From contig JACGZH010000005.1 in NCBI GenBank assembly GCA_014706385.1, forward strand, positions 930,001 to 994,000: DNA of 64,000 nucleotides. Direction: 5' to 3'. Both the position numbers and the translations under genes were made by a program. Source of the DNA: Phaffia rhodozyma (lineage: Eukaryota > Basidiomycota > Tremellomycetes > Cystofilobasidiales > Mrakiaceae). Positions 44,075 through 56,983 of the stretch are shown piece by piece (position 1 is the first letter of the stretch; every line of letters starts with the position of its first letter). The notes under the pieces are model-generated. The model had not been told where the DNA came from, made no database searches, and was given only the letters and a program-made list of their open reading frames with translations.

Positions 44075-45687
44075 ATGTTTAAGAAACGCACAAGACCAGC
44101 AAATGTCCGTACGAAGGACACTCCATCTGTCAATCAAACCCCGACATCAACCGGGGAACCTTTGGATCCGTCGGAGGCGGTGGCTAGTCCGGCGGTTGAA
44201 GAAAATGATGAGCCCAATGTGGAGTAAGTTCTTGACGCGTCTCTTTGAGGTTCATCTCTCTCTGGCATAGTGGTGTCGGCGTAGGGGAAGATGTGATCGC
44301 TTGTACTGATGTATGTCTTATCAATTACTGTCTGGCACGTATGAAACGAAACACACAATAGGGCAACTATTCAGGATTTGATGTCACTTCGCCGATTTAG
44401 GAAACAAGCCGAAGGACTCTCGCTCGAGAAACTAAACCGGGGTGAAATCAGACGGAGAAAGAAGAAGACGACGGGCACAGCTGAAGAAGGAGAAGAGGAA
44501 GGAGAAGACGATGGGGAGGAGGAAATCCAAGTCGGACTTAGACCTGGAAAGGGGAGTGGTGGAAAGGAGATGTACGTGTTCTTCTCAGCTTTGTTTGTGT
44601 GGTTTCAAGAAGAGAGTCTGACTATACTTGGCTCTCCCGTACTGTACATCTTGGGGGATTGTAGTGATCCGTCAGACGAATCGGCAAAGATGAAACGACT
44701 CATTAGTGCTTCTAACTTTACCCAACAAACGAACGCATTAGACGTCGATAAGCACATGTGCGTCCTTTCTCGTCTCTTTATTTCTTCTCCTCTTCATTTC
44801 TCAACATTGTTGACGCCTCTTCGATTCTCTCTTCTCATTCCGGGCTCATGGAAAATTTAGGATGGCATATATCGAGACAGAACTTCAAAAACGACGTGGA
44901 ATTGACACAGAGAACACATCCGACGCAGCTGCTTCCTCATCTGTCAAACCTTTCGATCCTCACGAGGCCTTATACGAGATTGCAGAACAGTACAGAATTG
45001 AAAAGAAGAAGGATGGAAAGAATGGAGGAGAGGATGATGAAGAAGGTGGAAACGTTATGAACTCGATGGCTATGCTTACAGCTAGTGTGTCCTCTCTTCG
45101 TTTTCTTCCGTCTACCTACAATATATTCAGTGCTGACTTGATGTGCTGATTCGTAACGAACAAAACAGTTCCGGAGGTTGATCTTGGGATGGAGTAGGCC
45201 CTTTTCTTTCTTCTTGATCGACAGTTCCATTGAATCGATAGTTGTTAACCTCTTCGCTCTCGTTTGAACAGTAATCGACTGAAGAACATCGAAGACACTG
45301 AGAAAGCTAAACGCGCTATGTTGGAAGCAAGGAAGAAAGCCGCTCCTCGTCCTAGTCAAGCTGATAACGATTTTGCCGCTGCTCGTTGTACGTCCTTCTC
45401 CATTCGTTGCACGTTCAGTCTTTGGGGGTCTTGTCTCTGTTTCTCAATTACTTGTCGATAGTGTGAAGAAAAAGAATTTGACGATGCGGTTTTTTTTAAT
45501 AGTCTACCGACCGGTCAGCAACGTCCAATCAGACAAAGACGCATTGGAAGACGCTAGAAGAGAAGCGATGGGTCTTCCGGCTATCGATAGAAAAAACCGA
45601 AACAGCAAGAACTACAGAAATAAGTCGCAAGTTAGTAATGATGAGATCACGATGGAACGATTCAAGAAGAGAATCAAAAAATACTAG
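44075..45687 (+). CDS. Tls1/C9orf78 (Hep59) family splicing-associated protein
   Basis: Small, largely helical nuclear protein. In fission yeast Tls1 binds the Brr2 helicase and affects splicing of telomere-related transcripts; human C9orf78 also sits in spliceosomes. Spliced sequence: MFKKRTRPANVRTKDTP at the start, then ATIQDLMSLRRFRKQAEGLS (the most conserved block), an acidic GEEEGEDDGEEE run, SNFTQQTNALDVDKHMMAYI, ETELQKRRG, IPEVDLGMENRLKNIEDTEKA and a C-terminus with FYRPVSNVQSDKDALEDARR and ERFKKRIKKY. The order and the basic C-terminal end match the family. Six or so introns are present. The role is known only from homologues. Confidence 0.87.
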
Positions 45688-45914
45688 GTCTTTCCTTTCC
45701 TTTGCCTTGATCCTTCTTGCTCTGTGTATTATTTGGGTTGGGTTGGACGATATCATGTCTAGTATTACTTTCTCTTCAACGGTTCTACATCATCGAGAAC
45801 CGATCGTCCTGACACTGCTTCTCGATAAGTAAAAAAGATATAACAAAAAGAACATGGATCTCTCGAAAACCAATAGAAAGAGAGTGAAATCTACAGAAAA
45901 CAACATTCGAACTA

Positions 45915-48900
45915 TCACTTTCCAGCCCGTTTCTTGTCCCGAGCCTTCTCTCTTTCCATCTGTTTTTCCTCGGATCGCTCGACTTGGATTGCTCCGTGGG
46001 CAGAACGCATACGTTGTTCGTCTGTTCACATCCGAGAGGAAGATTGAAACGTAATGAGCTTGGATTACATGATAGAAAGAAACAAAACGAAGAGGAAGAG
46101 GTGAACTGACAAGCTTTGTCCTTTTCGTCCTTGACTCTGTTCCTCTCTGCCGACAAGAACTTTGCGTCCTTCCTGAGTTCTCGGATCGCGCCCTTCTTCT
46201 CTTGCTTGTACTGACTGCGAAGTTTGCTTGCCGCATTCCTCTCTGCATCCGGATCGTATCGCTTGCCGGGGGTATAGAACGAACCCTCGAATTTGGGAAT
46301 GTACGACGGAATAGGGATTGGCTTATGGTTCTGTAATCGAAGAGGTCGTCGAGCTTGAAGGGAGAATTTGAGAGTGTTGGAAAGAGTGGAGAGCGTCGTC
46401 TTGTGCAGAGCCTTTGAGAATGCATAGACAAGAGAGTATGAGCTTTGAAGCTAGAAGGCGAACAGAGAGAAATATAAAAACAGAGAAAGACACAAACCTG
46501 AAGACCAGCAGGAAGCTTTTTGACCTTCAAACCTTTCAAAACATCTTCCACCGGTCTGAACATCTCTACGTACGCGTCCGACCCAGCCCACAATTCTCTA
46601 CTCTTACTGATCAACCTAAGCGCAACACCCATCAGGTCCACTTTGACCTGCTCCTCGATGACTTTAGAACCGTTCTCTAATGAGAGTAGATCCGTTATAC
46701 TCGGTGTTGGCGCAGGGTCTACAGGCAGTTCGTTTTCAGTAGATTTGACAGATCGAATCTTAAGTGGTTTGTATCGATCGTCAAAGACGTCGGGGAAAGG
46801 GAACGTTCCAGGCAGGGGAGTAGATGGGTTGAAAGTAGAAGGAGAGAGGATGAGGAGAGCGAAGGATAGGAAGTTGAGAACCTCGGGCATGAATCGTTTG
46901 GAAAGTGCTTCATACTACAAGTGATCATACATGTCAAATTTAAGTTTTCAGTCGGTTCGGTATTTCGAGTGATAAGCGCGAAAGATAGACAAGGATGTAT
47001 GATAAAGTGGATGGACGAACCTGCAAGAATAAGCTGCACAAGAACAGACCCTTAGAAAGATCCAAGATTCCTCGAACTTTACTCTGACTGAGCCACCTTC
47101 CAATCAACAGCACCGCCGGGGCTGAGACCGGATGACTGAAATCACTTGTACTCCAAGTGATACCGATGATTCGAAGTAATCCAAGCTCAGGCGAGCTGGG
47201 CCAGGTCTGTGATTCGAGTGCCAACGGGCCTCGAGAGAGCGCAAGGGAGAGATTTCGGTTGATGAGGCTGAGCTTGGAAATTGTGTGTTGAGCGGAGATG
47301 AGCGGGTATGCGGTCGTTAGGGAAGATAGATGAGGAAGGAGGAGTGATAGAAGGGCGAAATTCGGAGTTGGAGAGGAGAGAACGTATAGGGCATGGTCGA
47401 GAAGGATGGTAGAGAAGATCTATGAAGAGAAGTCCGATTGATATCAACATCAAATTTTGAGCTAGTCTTAGAAATATAACACAAACAAACGAACCTGCAT
47501 CCTCTCTTTGTTTCCCTCTCCAAGTTTCGGATGCCAGACCGCTCGGATACGCTTAATGACCAATTCGACATCCTCATCTCGGACAACATCATGTTCTTCA
47601 AGCATGTCGAGCAGGTCCTCATGGGTGGTAGGGCAAGGGAAAGTGAATGGAAGTTCCTTGGCTTTGCCAGCCGTGGACTTCTTCTTTGACGACTTTCTAG
47701 TAGCTTTCTGGGCTGAAACGGCAGGAGTAGGCTCTTCGAGTTCGTCGGCGTCATCTTCGTCGTCTGGCAGAGCCTCGTTCGTCTGCGATCCCTCCAGATC
47801 AGAGAACCCGTCGTCCTCTTCATCATCTTCGCTTTCGTCATCCTCATCAGACCCCTCCTCGTCTTCATCATCCGATCCTTCCTCGTCATCATCCTCGCCC
47901 TCGCTCTCGCTGCCACTGAGCATGACCATTGGGCCCCCGCTCTTTTCCAAACCACCTCCCAAGCCAAACTCCCCGTCCTCCACTCCTTCCATTCCATCCT
48001 CTCCGGCGAAATCATCATCCAAATCATCCGCACCTCGGTTCCTCTTTTCTCGCTCCCGCTTGGCCTTCATAGACTTTGCCGCACCTTCGTCCTCAGAATC
48101 CGATGCCAATCCTTGCTGTCTTCGCAATCGCTTTCGTTCGGCTTCCTCTAGACGCTCTTTCTCCTCCAGGAGGAGCTCGTCCTCTGTCTTTGTTCGGTCG
48201 GTAGGCTTGGCTCGTCGGTCGAAAGCAAGAGATCGAACGAAGGTATCATAGTCCAAAGACTCGGCTGAAGGTTCGGCTTTCGCATCACCTTCTATAGTCG
48301 CGTCGGTAGTAGTAGTGGTGGAAGTGGGTACTGGACCTCCAGCTCGGACACCAAGAGGGATCTGATTAGCCTTTGTACCAGGGAAAGCATCCTCCTCGGG
48401 ATCTTCATCTGGAAGAGTAGCCATGCCCATAAGCATATCTCGGATATCAGCGAACTCGTTATCGATCTCGAGTCGAGTTGCCTCGTCTTTTTCTTTCTCC
48501 ATCTGTCGAGCATACTGAGATGTGGAAGGGACAAAAGGGTTAGATATCTGTCTACATTGTTGAAAGAGGCAAGGTTTGAGAGCGAACTTTGTGGTCTTTC
48601 GATTTCGCAATGACTTCAGCCATAATCTCGGCTTTAGACCTCTTGCGCTCAGGCTACGGTGAAGAAAGGTTGTAAGGATACCGATTAGCTTTGCAAAATA
48701 CATGGAAAGTGAAAGGTAGCTTGAACCCTAACCTTATCATCTTCAGAATCGTTGTCTTCCTCTTCGAAACCACCGAAATGGCTCTTTTGAACGGTTCGTC
48801 GGTCGATTTGGCCTGATTGAAGAGACGGGCAATACAATCAGTTGAGGAATCATATCGCTTGATACTTATTCGAAACAATAAGAAGAACATTTACTAACCT

Positions 48901-49768
48901 CGATCCTCATCATCCTCTCCAGCTCCAAACCCACCGAGCTCGAAGTCATCTTCTAAGCTTCGGCCGCCATGCGTTAGTCCCCACTCCTCTCCACCTGCTC
49001 CAGCTCCTCCACCCCAGCCGACCTCGTCTTCTCCAAATCCTTCCATGCCGGCTTCATCATCTCCGAGGTTGAATAACTCTTTGCCCTTCCCTCGGCCAGA
49101 CGCGCCGCCGAGAGCCGATCGCTGCGCCTGTTTCTCTCTAGTGAAACGTTCGAGCATCTTTTCTTCTGGCGTAAGTGTCGGGTTGGATTCTCCGAATCGA
49201 CGATCTTGGAAAGTTGTTGTGTGGTTCCTGTTCTGAAGAGCGGGAAGAAGCGTTCGTTGACGCTATAGATTATGCAAATCGCGAGTTGATTGGTTTGTGC
49301 AAAGAGCGGAAGGTTTAGACAAAGTGTGGGAGAATGAGAATCAAGACATAGAACGTTCGAAAAGTAATCAAGAGATAAAAAAAATGCAGACGTACCTCTT
49401 CGAGTCCAGTCTGTTTGCTGAGACCTGGTCGTCCTGAGGATCCCTTGAGCTTTCGACCTCCGATATCATGTTTGAGCTGTGTGGAGACCAGGCGTCCGTT
49501 AGTTATGTGCATAGCTCTTGCGTGATATCTGATAGATCAGATGATCTGAAGAACCTATAAACAGATGAATACGAACCCTCATCGTCCTCTCTTCGAAAGG
49601 GTTCATCTCCTTTCGAATCTTCTCGAGCTTCTTCTCATCGTCCGGTCCTCTCTTTCTTTTGGTTCCTGCATTGTTAGACTTTGCTTTGATCTGCTGCTGT
49701 TTCTTTCGATCCAGACCTGCAGATGTCAAAGCCGACTTGAGCTGTGTAAGCTGGGATCCCTTGGCCAT
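45915..49768 (-). CDS. NOP14: Nucleolar protein Nop14 (SSU processome)
   Basis: Ribosome-biogenesis factor of the U3-containing small-subunit processome, required for 18S rRNA maturation and 40S export together with Noc4 and Emg1. Start [21 protein letters not shown] is family-typical, followed by [17 protein letters not shown] and [15 protein letters not shown] Gly/Glu/Asp-rich stretch near 48900-49100 precedes [21 protein letters not shown] and [19 protein letters not shown], then a long acidic Ser/Asp/Glu segment (about 47760-48000), as in yeast Nop14. The C-terminal helical-repeat half spans [20 protein letters not shown] through FKVKKLP-type sequence. The last exon ends [13 protein letters not shown] at stop 45915-45917, with many basic residues. 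About a dozen introns were noted but not all borders were fixed. Confidence 0.92.
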
Positions 49769-50032
49769 TCTTCAGGATGTAAGCGCTAGCTGTTGTTTCC
49801 TTCCTGATAGCTGTACAGACGAAGGAAAAGGTCAGAGATAGAGGAGAGCGGAAGGTCGACGGTCGTCAAATGTTGAGTTCCCAAAGTGTTCAAAGAATTT
49901 TGGAATTGCCCATGTTACCATGGTTACGATGTCAGTCACGTGCCCTTGTAGCCATCATCCCTCCAACGTCATTCTCACACACGCCCATACTCGATTACCT
50001 CTGACGACGATCAGCCTTCAACCATCGAGAGA
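49769..50032. promoter_or_regulatory. Divergent promoter NOP14/TCF25
   Basis: 264 bp shared by two ribosome-linked genes. It contains CACGTG at 49937-49942 (in GTCACGTGCC) and the palindrome-like CCATGTTACCATGG just upstream. No exon is seen. Confidence 0.5.
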
Positions 50033-53000
50033 ATGTCCAAGAGACTGAACAAACGACAGCAAAGGTTGCAACAGCTAGAGGAGCCTGTTCCCGAGGTGAC
50101 ATCCGTTGGACCATCGGAAGACAACCAGGAGGAACCAATTGGGCATGGGGACGATCAGGAGGAAAAGAGTCAGCCTGTGAACGCATTTGCTGCAGTGAGT
50201 AGTTTGATTCCTTTTCTCTTGCTCTTCTCATATCTGTTTTGTACCAGATTGAAATTCTCACAGCTCCGATACTTCTATCAAAAAGCTCAACATCGGGGAC
50301 GATGATGCTCCGGAAGACGAGGAAGAAGACAACGAGGTGGAAGAGGTGATCAAGAAAAAGGTGTGATCTCTCTTTTCATTCCCGCTCGACCAGGCTTTTC
50401 TGATCGCTTCTGCACCCTCGATGTCTTGAATAAAAAATCAGAAAACCAATAAGAAGAAAAAGAAAAAGAAGAACGCCTCTTCTATGGCTCAAGGAGATGA
50501 GGCTGAAGAGATCACTACTTCTGGCCTCGCTTCTACTGCTCCCATGAGCCATTCCAAGAAGAGCACCAAGCCGTCTCAGACCGACTACTCTGGCATGGAT
50601 GAGGTTGATCGAGCTTTGGCCGAGATCAAAGCTCAATATGGTGAACCTTCAACCACCGGACCTTCCGACCCATCCTCTTCTTCACAGACCAATCAGACCA
50701 CAGCTTCATCTCTTGCTCTTCGAACTCTCTTGACAATCGACCCCAAAAATCTCGATCCCGATCTGGAGCTTCGAAAATTCTTCGGGTCCAAAGTCATTGC
50801 CGCGCCCTCCGGCTCAACGCCTACTCGAGGCGGGCCTGGGGGTGGCGCCCGTCGGAATCTTATCAAGACACACCTCTCTAAACCTAGGCCGAACTGGCCT
50901 CCGCCGACGTCCTTGTTGGGCTTGGGGATGAGAGAGTTGACGGACGATGAGGTTCAAGAAAAGAGAGCAAGACTTGGCTTGAGCCCGAAGGGTGGAAAAG
51001 GAGAAAAGTGGTTCACCTTTGAGCACGGAGGCATGTGGAAGGAGGCTCAGCGACAGTTCTTGGGCGCAATCGGAAGTCATGACCCGAATCAGCTGTTCGC
51101 GCTTCTGCAAGTCTATCCGTACCATACCGATACCATTCTACAGAGTGAGTGATATGTTTCCTTGGCTGTGCTTCTTGCTACTCATAAGACATAATCTTAA
51201 CATCTTTAAAAACTGCGCTGTGTCTATATTTCAGTGGGAGAAGTATACCGACAACAAGCAGGTAAATTCCTTCCATTGATCTTCACAACATGTCATACAT
51301 GCACTTATCCCTCACGCGTTCGCGCTTCCTCACTCAATCTAGATCTTGGTCAAGCTTCCGAATTCATCGACCGTGCCTTGTTTGCATTTGAGAGAGCTTT
51401 CATGCCCGGCTTTGGTGTTGCTCACGGGAACGTTCGATTAGACTTTGATAGAGTTGAGAATCGAGGATTCTATCTTGGTGTTGTAAGAAACTTACAGTCA
51501 GTATCGTGTTGCCTGTTTAAACTTTTTCTTATTGAATCCTTGGCATTTGATGTAGGGGACTCACACGAGCAATCTGTATTGGTTTCTAATAGGTTCTTGG
51601 GACGAAGAGGATGCTGGAACACATCCTTCAACTTTGCAAAATTCCTCCTCAGTTTAGACCCTCATACAGACGTATGTCTTGCCCTAGTCTCATTTTCACT
51701 CATTTTCATTTTAATTACCCCTCTTTTCCTAATCTATATTGACCGCTTCGCCTCCTCATGATATTCGATATGCAGCCCCAAGGAGCTCTCCTGCACCTCG
51801 ACTTCCTAGCACTCAAGTCGAATAACCAGACTTGGCTTCTGGAGATCTTGGCTGCTTGGAGCGAGGCTTTGGATGACCTGGAAGGCGGCCAAACTAAAAG
51901 ACGAAGGGTAGAGCTAGATATGCTGCCTGGTATGGCTTGGGCAAAAGCACTCGGCTTGAGAATGGAGGAGACCAAGAAAGGAAGCAAGGTCCGTGTCTAT
52001 GTTCCTTCAATATTTCAGCTTGATCGTCCTTGTCACTAATGTTCCAACTTCTCATCTCCATCGAATATGTTTGAGATATATAGATAGAGAAAGGAAAGGC
52101 CGATGTGGCTTTGAGAGAAGCCGTTTTGACCTTCCCAGAGGTCTTGCCCTTGCTTGCAGACAAAGGTCAGAATTTTGGCGTGTTTTTTCTATCTCTATCA
52201 GGCATCTCAACTAACGATACCTGTCGTCTGCTCTCGAAATCTATAGTGGGATTCAACGTTCCTTCTGAGATCCGGTCTCACCCTTCAGTAGAGATCCGAC
52301 TAGGTTACGAGTAAGGATCTTATCGCTCCTTTCCTAGTTTCTCTTGTCTATATCGATCATCAATCTAATCTCTTTACGACGTGATTTCTTTGAACCAGAC
52401 CTGGACCTCTCACTCCGCTTCACCTTTTGTCACAAATTTACGTCTCCCGATCTCACTCTCTTTTCAAGGAAGCGTCCCACCTCTCCTGGATCCAAGCTCA
52501 ACTCCCTCAAATTTACCCCGACCTGCTTTCTTCCTCCCCATCTTCACCCTCCCCATCCAGAGCTAGAGTCCTTTCGTATTGGAAGTCAGGATCCGGCGAA
52601 AGTCTGACCAGGCACGTACTGGTCAGCGAGGATAATTCAAGTTGGCTCGGCTTCCTGGAAGCCGGCGTTAAGGAAGGAATGGGTATGAGCTTCGATCCGG
52701 CTCCTCCTCGGACAGCTATCACTGCTTACAACGTAAGATGCTCTTCTTTCGCTCCTTTTCTTGTGCTGCAGCCCTTCTCACAACGTCAGCATCCGCCTCC
52801 ACTAACATGTCCTCCTCTGGGGTTGGTTCTCTCCACCTTGCTTCTCTTTTCGACTTATACTGTATAGAACGCATACTTTTCACAAATGACAACTCGCAGA
52901 CGTCCTCATCAACGTCGAATGTCTAACGACGAAGGAGAAGATGAAGGAGAAGACGATGGTTTCATGCAGGCTATGATCAACTCGATCTTACAGTTCACCG

Positions 53001-53339
53001 CTGGAGCCGGAGGTGAAGGAGAGAACGCGGGAGGAGGGGCACATGGGATGGACGATCAAGGTGTTTTGGCTAACCTAGGTGGGAGGTTACGAAGGTTGTT
53101 GGGTCAGGCAGGCGATGGAGAAGGCGGAGGTGAGATGTCGGAAGAGGAAAGGGATTTGATGATGGCCCAGGTAAACTTCCCATCTTCTTTCTTTCCCTCT
53201 TGCCTGCTGTGTCTCTCTTTTAGCTGTGTTGCACTGACGATCTGGTTTGGTATGTTGGAAATTAAAGATCATGGCTCTCGCAGAAGAGAACCGGGCGGTA
53301 CCAGGTGGTTTCCCGGGAGAGGGAAACATCGAAGACTAA
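50033..53339 (+). CDS. RQC1: TCF25/Rqc1 family protein (ribosome quality control)
   Basis: Member of the TCF25 (Nulp1) family; yeast Rqc1 works with Ltn1, Rqc2 and Cdc48 on stalled 60S subunits. Start MSKRLNKRQQRLQQLEEP, then an acidic and a Lys-rich stretch (VIKKKKTNKKKKKKK), the usual N-terminal layout. The family domain shows LLTIDPKNLDPDLELRKFFG, WFTFEHGGMWKEAQRQFLGA, DPNQLFALLQVYPYHTDTIL, ASEFIDRALFAFERAFMPGF, ENRGFYLGVVRNLQFLGRRG, CWNTSFNFAKFLLSLDPHTD and PQGALLHLDFLALK. The C-terminus is acidic/Gly-rich. The last intron (about 53171-53264) is followed by IMALAEENRAVPGGFPGEGN and a TAA at 53337-53339. The symbol follows the yeast member of the family. Confidence 0.9.
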
Positions 53340-53350
53340 ACCTCGAATAG

Positions 53351-53608
53351 AGTTTTCCTTTCAAAAATCCCCCTCAGTCCTCCTGAACGCAGCAAATAGC
53401 GTCCATTATAGATTGAATTTGGTAGGTTTGTTGTGTCTTGTCATTTAGTCGATCGTGTAGGGTTGAGAAGAAAATCCAAAAGATATGCGTCTATCTTCTA
53501 TTTGGAGATTCTCTGTTTCGAAAAATCGATACAATGACGAAGAAAGAATGAAACAGTCGATGAAAAGCGGGAGGGTACAAGAAAAGACACAGTGGGAATG
53601 AAGAAGAT
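53351..53608. other. Convergent 3' spacer TCF25 / histidine phosphatase
   Basis: Short spacer between two convergent genes, with no exon seen. It likely holds both polyadenylation regions. Confidence 0.5.
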
Positions 53609-55508
53609 TCAAGGATCACAGTCATGAGATTGAGCTGGGGCTACCGAGATCAGCGCTGAGATCCCGTGTGGATATGTCTGAGTTAAATCTTCGTCCTCTT
53701 CACGACGATTGGGATCAACTCGGCGGTCTCGATCGGGCATAACGGGTGGTTGATTACTACCGATCAGTAGCGAAGGAGGCTAAGATGGTTAGACCATGAG
53801 AGGAAGGACGAAAGATAGACCCAGAAAGGATAGAAAGGATACAAGATGACGTACCTTCAAAGGTTGCCCTCATGATATCACCGTGGGCCGTACAGGACAC
53901 GACTTGTATTCCATAACACAAAAATTGAACAGAATGAGGAAAGAACATGAGTCCAGTTAGCAAGTCCATTTCGATTCCTTTCTTAACGTCGAGAGAAAAC
54001 CACACATAAATGAAGAGAGTGACGAACAGGTATCGTCATATTCCCATACAGTTCCTAACCAACTCTTCGCTCGATCTCTCACATGTTCATCCTCTTCGCT
54101 CACTTTTGGATGCCACAGCATGTCTTCTTCCGGAATCGATTCAGGGAAGATTACTGTTGGATAGTCTCTCGAGACCTCGGATTTTGTTCGGCGCTATCAG
54201 GCAACGAAAGTGAGATCCGTCAGCATATATGCTATTGGTACGAAAACGAACCTCAAGATCTCACATGGTTGGCGGCTGTTGATCAATCGCAAGACAAAGA
54301 TGTCAGAATATATGTATACTGGACCAGAATCCTCCCTCGTCGAAGATAAGACTTACTGTCAGCCCATGCTTTCTCTCTCAAATCCTTATTATTGCACCAG
54401 ACAACGTCCAAGAAGAGTGTCAGCGTGACGGCAATGTACTCTCGAGAAGGAAATGAGAAAGCTTGAACCAACCTCGATCGCTCGGACACCGACGCCTGCT
54501 CCGTCCCGACCTTTACTCAACACTTTCTCCCAGACGTCTCCCCAAGTGATCTGACAAGTCTGGATTGTCCTCTGCAGCGGACTAACGAACCACCTGGTCG
54601 GTAACGGAATTCCATTCTTCGATGCGTTCAACCAGGCCTTGGAGAGCGCTCTTGCTTGGGATTCACCTAAGGGCGTCAACACAGGGTCTGGGCCCTAAAG
54701 GAAGAGATACAACAAGAAGATTGAAATTAAAATTAAGAAACGACCTTTCTAGAGGCATCGAGACGTTTGGCGCACCCAAGTGATCTCCCCATCAGTCGTC
54801 TCGAAAGACCATTTGTTCTCCCAAGTCCCGAGAGCTTGATATTTGGCAGCAGCGACGTTGTGAAACCCCTGTATTTCCGTTGAATGATCCCAGATTGATC
54901 AAGTCAGATTTCTGCTTGTCGTAACGTCTACGAAAAGCATCATCATGAGAATGATTGTATAAACGAAGCCAACCTGTCCGTGTCGGCCTAGCCAAATAAC
55001 TTTATAGGATGCCCCATCCTCAGCTTTCTCGTCGAGTTCTATGTGCCGTTTGGAGCGATCAATATATAGATGTTAGTTTTCTATATTTTCTCCGCCGTTG
55101 CCGTCATAGGTGCAAGACCAAGGAGAACAGCTGGGGATTGGGACTCGAGACGAGATGGACGGACCGGCGATCTTGTTCTTGAATAGCTGCCAATGCTGAG
55201 GACTCTCGTCCAAGAGACCAAAAGACTGCTCGAGCTGGACACCGAAGAAAGGACACAGACAGCGTTCTCAGTTTCACAGCTTGATCGTATCCATAAGTTG
55301 ATTTTTCGAAAGAGATAGATCGATGAGAAGAACGAACGGCGGCTTCGCCAGAGATCAGAGGGGCTAGAATATCTTGATGGAAGAACCCAGGGATGTGCTG
55401 TTGGTCCACCAAGGCGTTCAAACAAACGAGACAGTCAGCGTATCTAATTCGAGGAGCGCTCTCGTCTGTTCTTTCGGCCTTGCTGGAACTTGCCTCGTAT
55501 TTGTACAT
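53609..55508 (-). CDS. Histidine phosphatase, phosphoglycerate-mutase-like (PMU1 type)
   Basis: Branch-2-like histidine phosphatase of the fungal Pmu1 group. Spliced order: MYKYE + HIPGFFHQD, SFGLLDESPQHWQLFKNKI, then EDGASYKVIWLGRHGQ (catalytic RHG) joined to GFHNVAAAKYQALGTWENKW, TPLGESQARALSKAWLNA, RWFVSPLQRTIQTCQITWG, and the second catalytic His in SCTAHGDIMRATFEG. The end reads SALISVAPAQSHDCDP at stop 53609-53611. Both active-site histidines and the SPLQR arginine are present, so an active phosphatase is likely; yeast Pmu1 has acid phosphatase activity in phosphate starvation settings. The first intron appears to use a GC donor (55398-55493); an unspliced form is also open in frame, so the N-terminus is not certain. 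Some internal exon borders were not resolved. Confidence 0.82.
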
Positions 55509-55828
55509 GGTGATAGAGGTTTTTGCGGCTTAAGAGATGGTTGTTTATCGGAGAGACGGTAAGGAAACAAAAAAGAGAACGAGTCATCTCCATCGCTTGC
55601 GGTGATCGGCATCTCTTCTTGCCTGGGCTCTCTCCACCATGGAAGCATCATTGGCACGTCTGTTCTTGTCTCGTATTAACTCAGACCACATCCAGTGATA
55701 CCCACAGGCTACGAATCATCCAGAGAGCGACGAGTCGGAGAAGAAAAGACATGCACATAACATTTCTAGCAGGATCGTGAACGATAGACACAAGAGAAAA
55801 GTACAACAAGAAACGCTCATCCACTCGA
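55509..55828. other. Spacer: histidine phosphatase promoter and DID2 3' UTR
   Basis: 320 bp with no recognisable exon. Both neighbours are on the minus strand, so this should contain the phosphatase promoter and the DID2 3' end. Confidence 0.45.
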
Positions 55829-56983
55829 TCAGACCGCAGGACGAAGAGCTCTCAATCTGATTGAACCAAGGGAGAACCAGTCAGACCCGGTCAGCATCGC
55901 ACAACCGAAGGGCATCACACGATCGACACATATACACGCAAATGAAGGGAACGAACCGATCGGCCAATGCATCATCTTCCTCTCCAACGACCTCCTTGGT
56001 CGCCGGCACCGGTTCCAAGTTCTTCTCCACACCACTTGTGCTCTTCCCCATAAGCTCGTGCTGGACCTCGAGTCCGGCTTCGTCTGCCACTTTTTGCATT
56101 AACAAGTCCACCTGATCCTGCGGCGTCGTGGTCGCGCTTGTGGATGACATGGTAGATTCCATGTAGGATGTTTGGACATCCAAGTCGGTAAACTGCGATT
56201 CAAACTTGTCCATGACGCTTGATATCTGTGAGAGATAGACAGCAGATGAACGGATGCAAGCATGCAGACAAGTCGGGTGTGAGCTATGTCCAAAAACAAA
56301 GATAGAGCATGGCGCGCATACCTTTTCGAGATTCATCTGTTCCATCGCTTTGTCCATCCCTTTGACGACACTAGCCATGCTTCCTGTGACCTATTCCGTC
56401 CGGGAGGCGACAGAGCTACATAAGCATAGATATCAAGAAGACAGAGAGAGAACAACCCGGTAGGCACTCACTTGTCTCATCGTCACTGCAGTCTCCACCC
56501 TGCTGGCGACCGCGTCGATCCTACTTCCCAGACGAAGCAGATTCAAGGACTCGTTCTTTTTACGGATCGCATTGGCAGCATATATACGTGCTCCGTCAGT
56601 GTTTCCTTGTTGCAAAGCCTATGAAACGTACACCGGATTAGCCTGTGTAAATCTCGACAGTAAGCTCGGTAGACCACACGCGCCTTCTTGAGATTCGCCT
56701 TTTCCTTACTCTCGTCCTTCTGTGCCTTCTTGGACTGTCTCTGAAGTGATTTAGCAGTGAACTTGATTGATGGCGATGGAGGAAAAGAAGCCAAGAAGAA
56801 CAGAACATCAGACTCGAGGGATTCTGTTGCATCCAAAAGATAGAGTCTTTGCGAGATGAATATACTTTCAGCTGAAACAAGCTTTCTTTTAGAGGTGCAA
56901 ACAGTCCAACCGGTCAACAACACACACACAGACAAAGATTTGACGAAAAGGAATCCTTCTGACTTACTCTCTAATGCGCTCAT
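55829..56983 (-). CDS. DID2: ESCRT-III accessory protein Did2/CHMP1
   Basis: Late-acting ESCRT-III subunit that recruits and regulates the Vps4 ATPase on endosomes. Spliced protein: [119 protein letters not shown], and a C-terminus [14 protein letters not shown]. This aligns throughout with CHMP1, and the final LADRLRALR is the MIT-interacting motif that binds Vps4. The basic N-terminal helix and acidic C-terminal half have the usual arrangement at about 200 residues. Exon 1 is 16 nt (56968-56983), exon 2 is 20 nt (56866-56885), and the last exon codes only for the end of the MIT-interacting motif. Confidence 0.94.

Noticed and set aside
47508..48251. 247-residue plus-strand open frame, very rich in Ser
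   Set aside because: It is the antisense shadow of the acidic Ser/Asp/Glu segment of NOP14.
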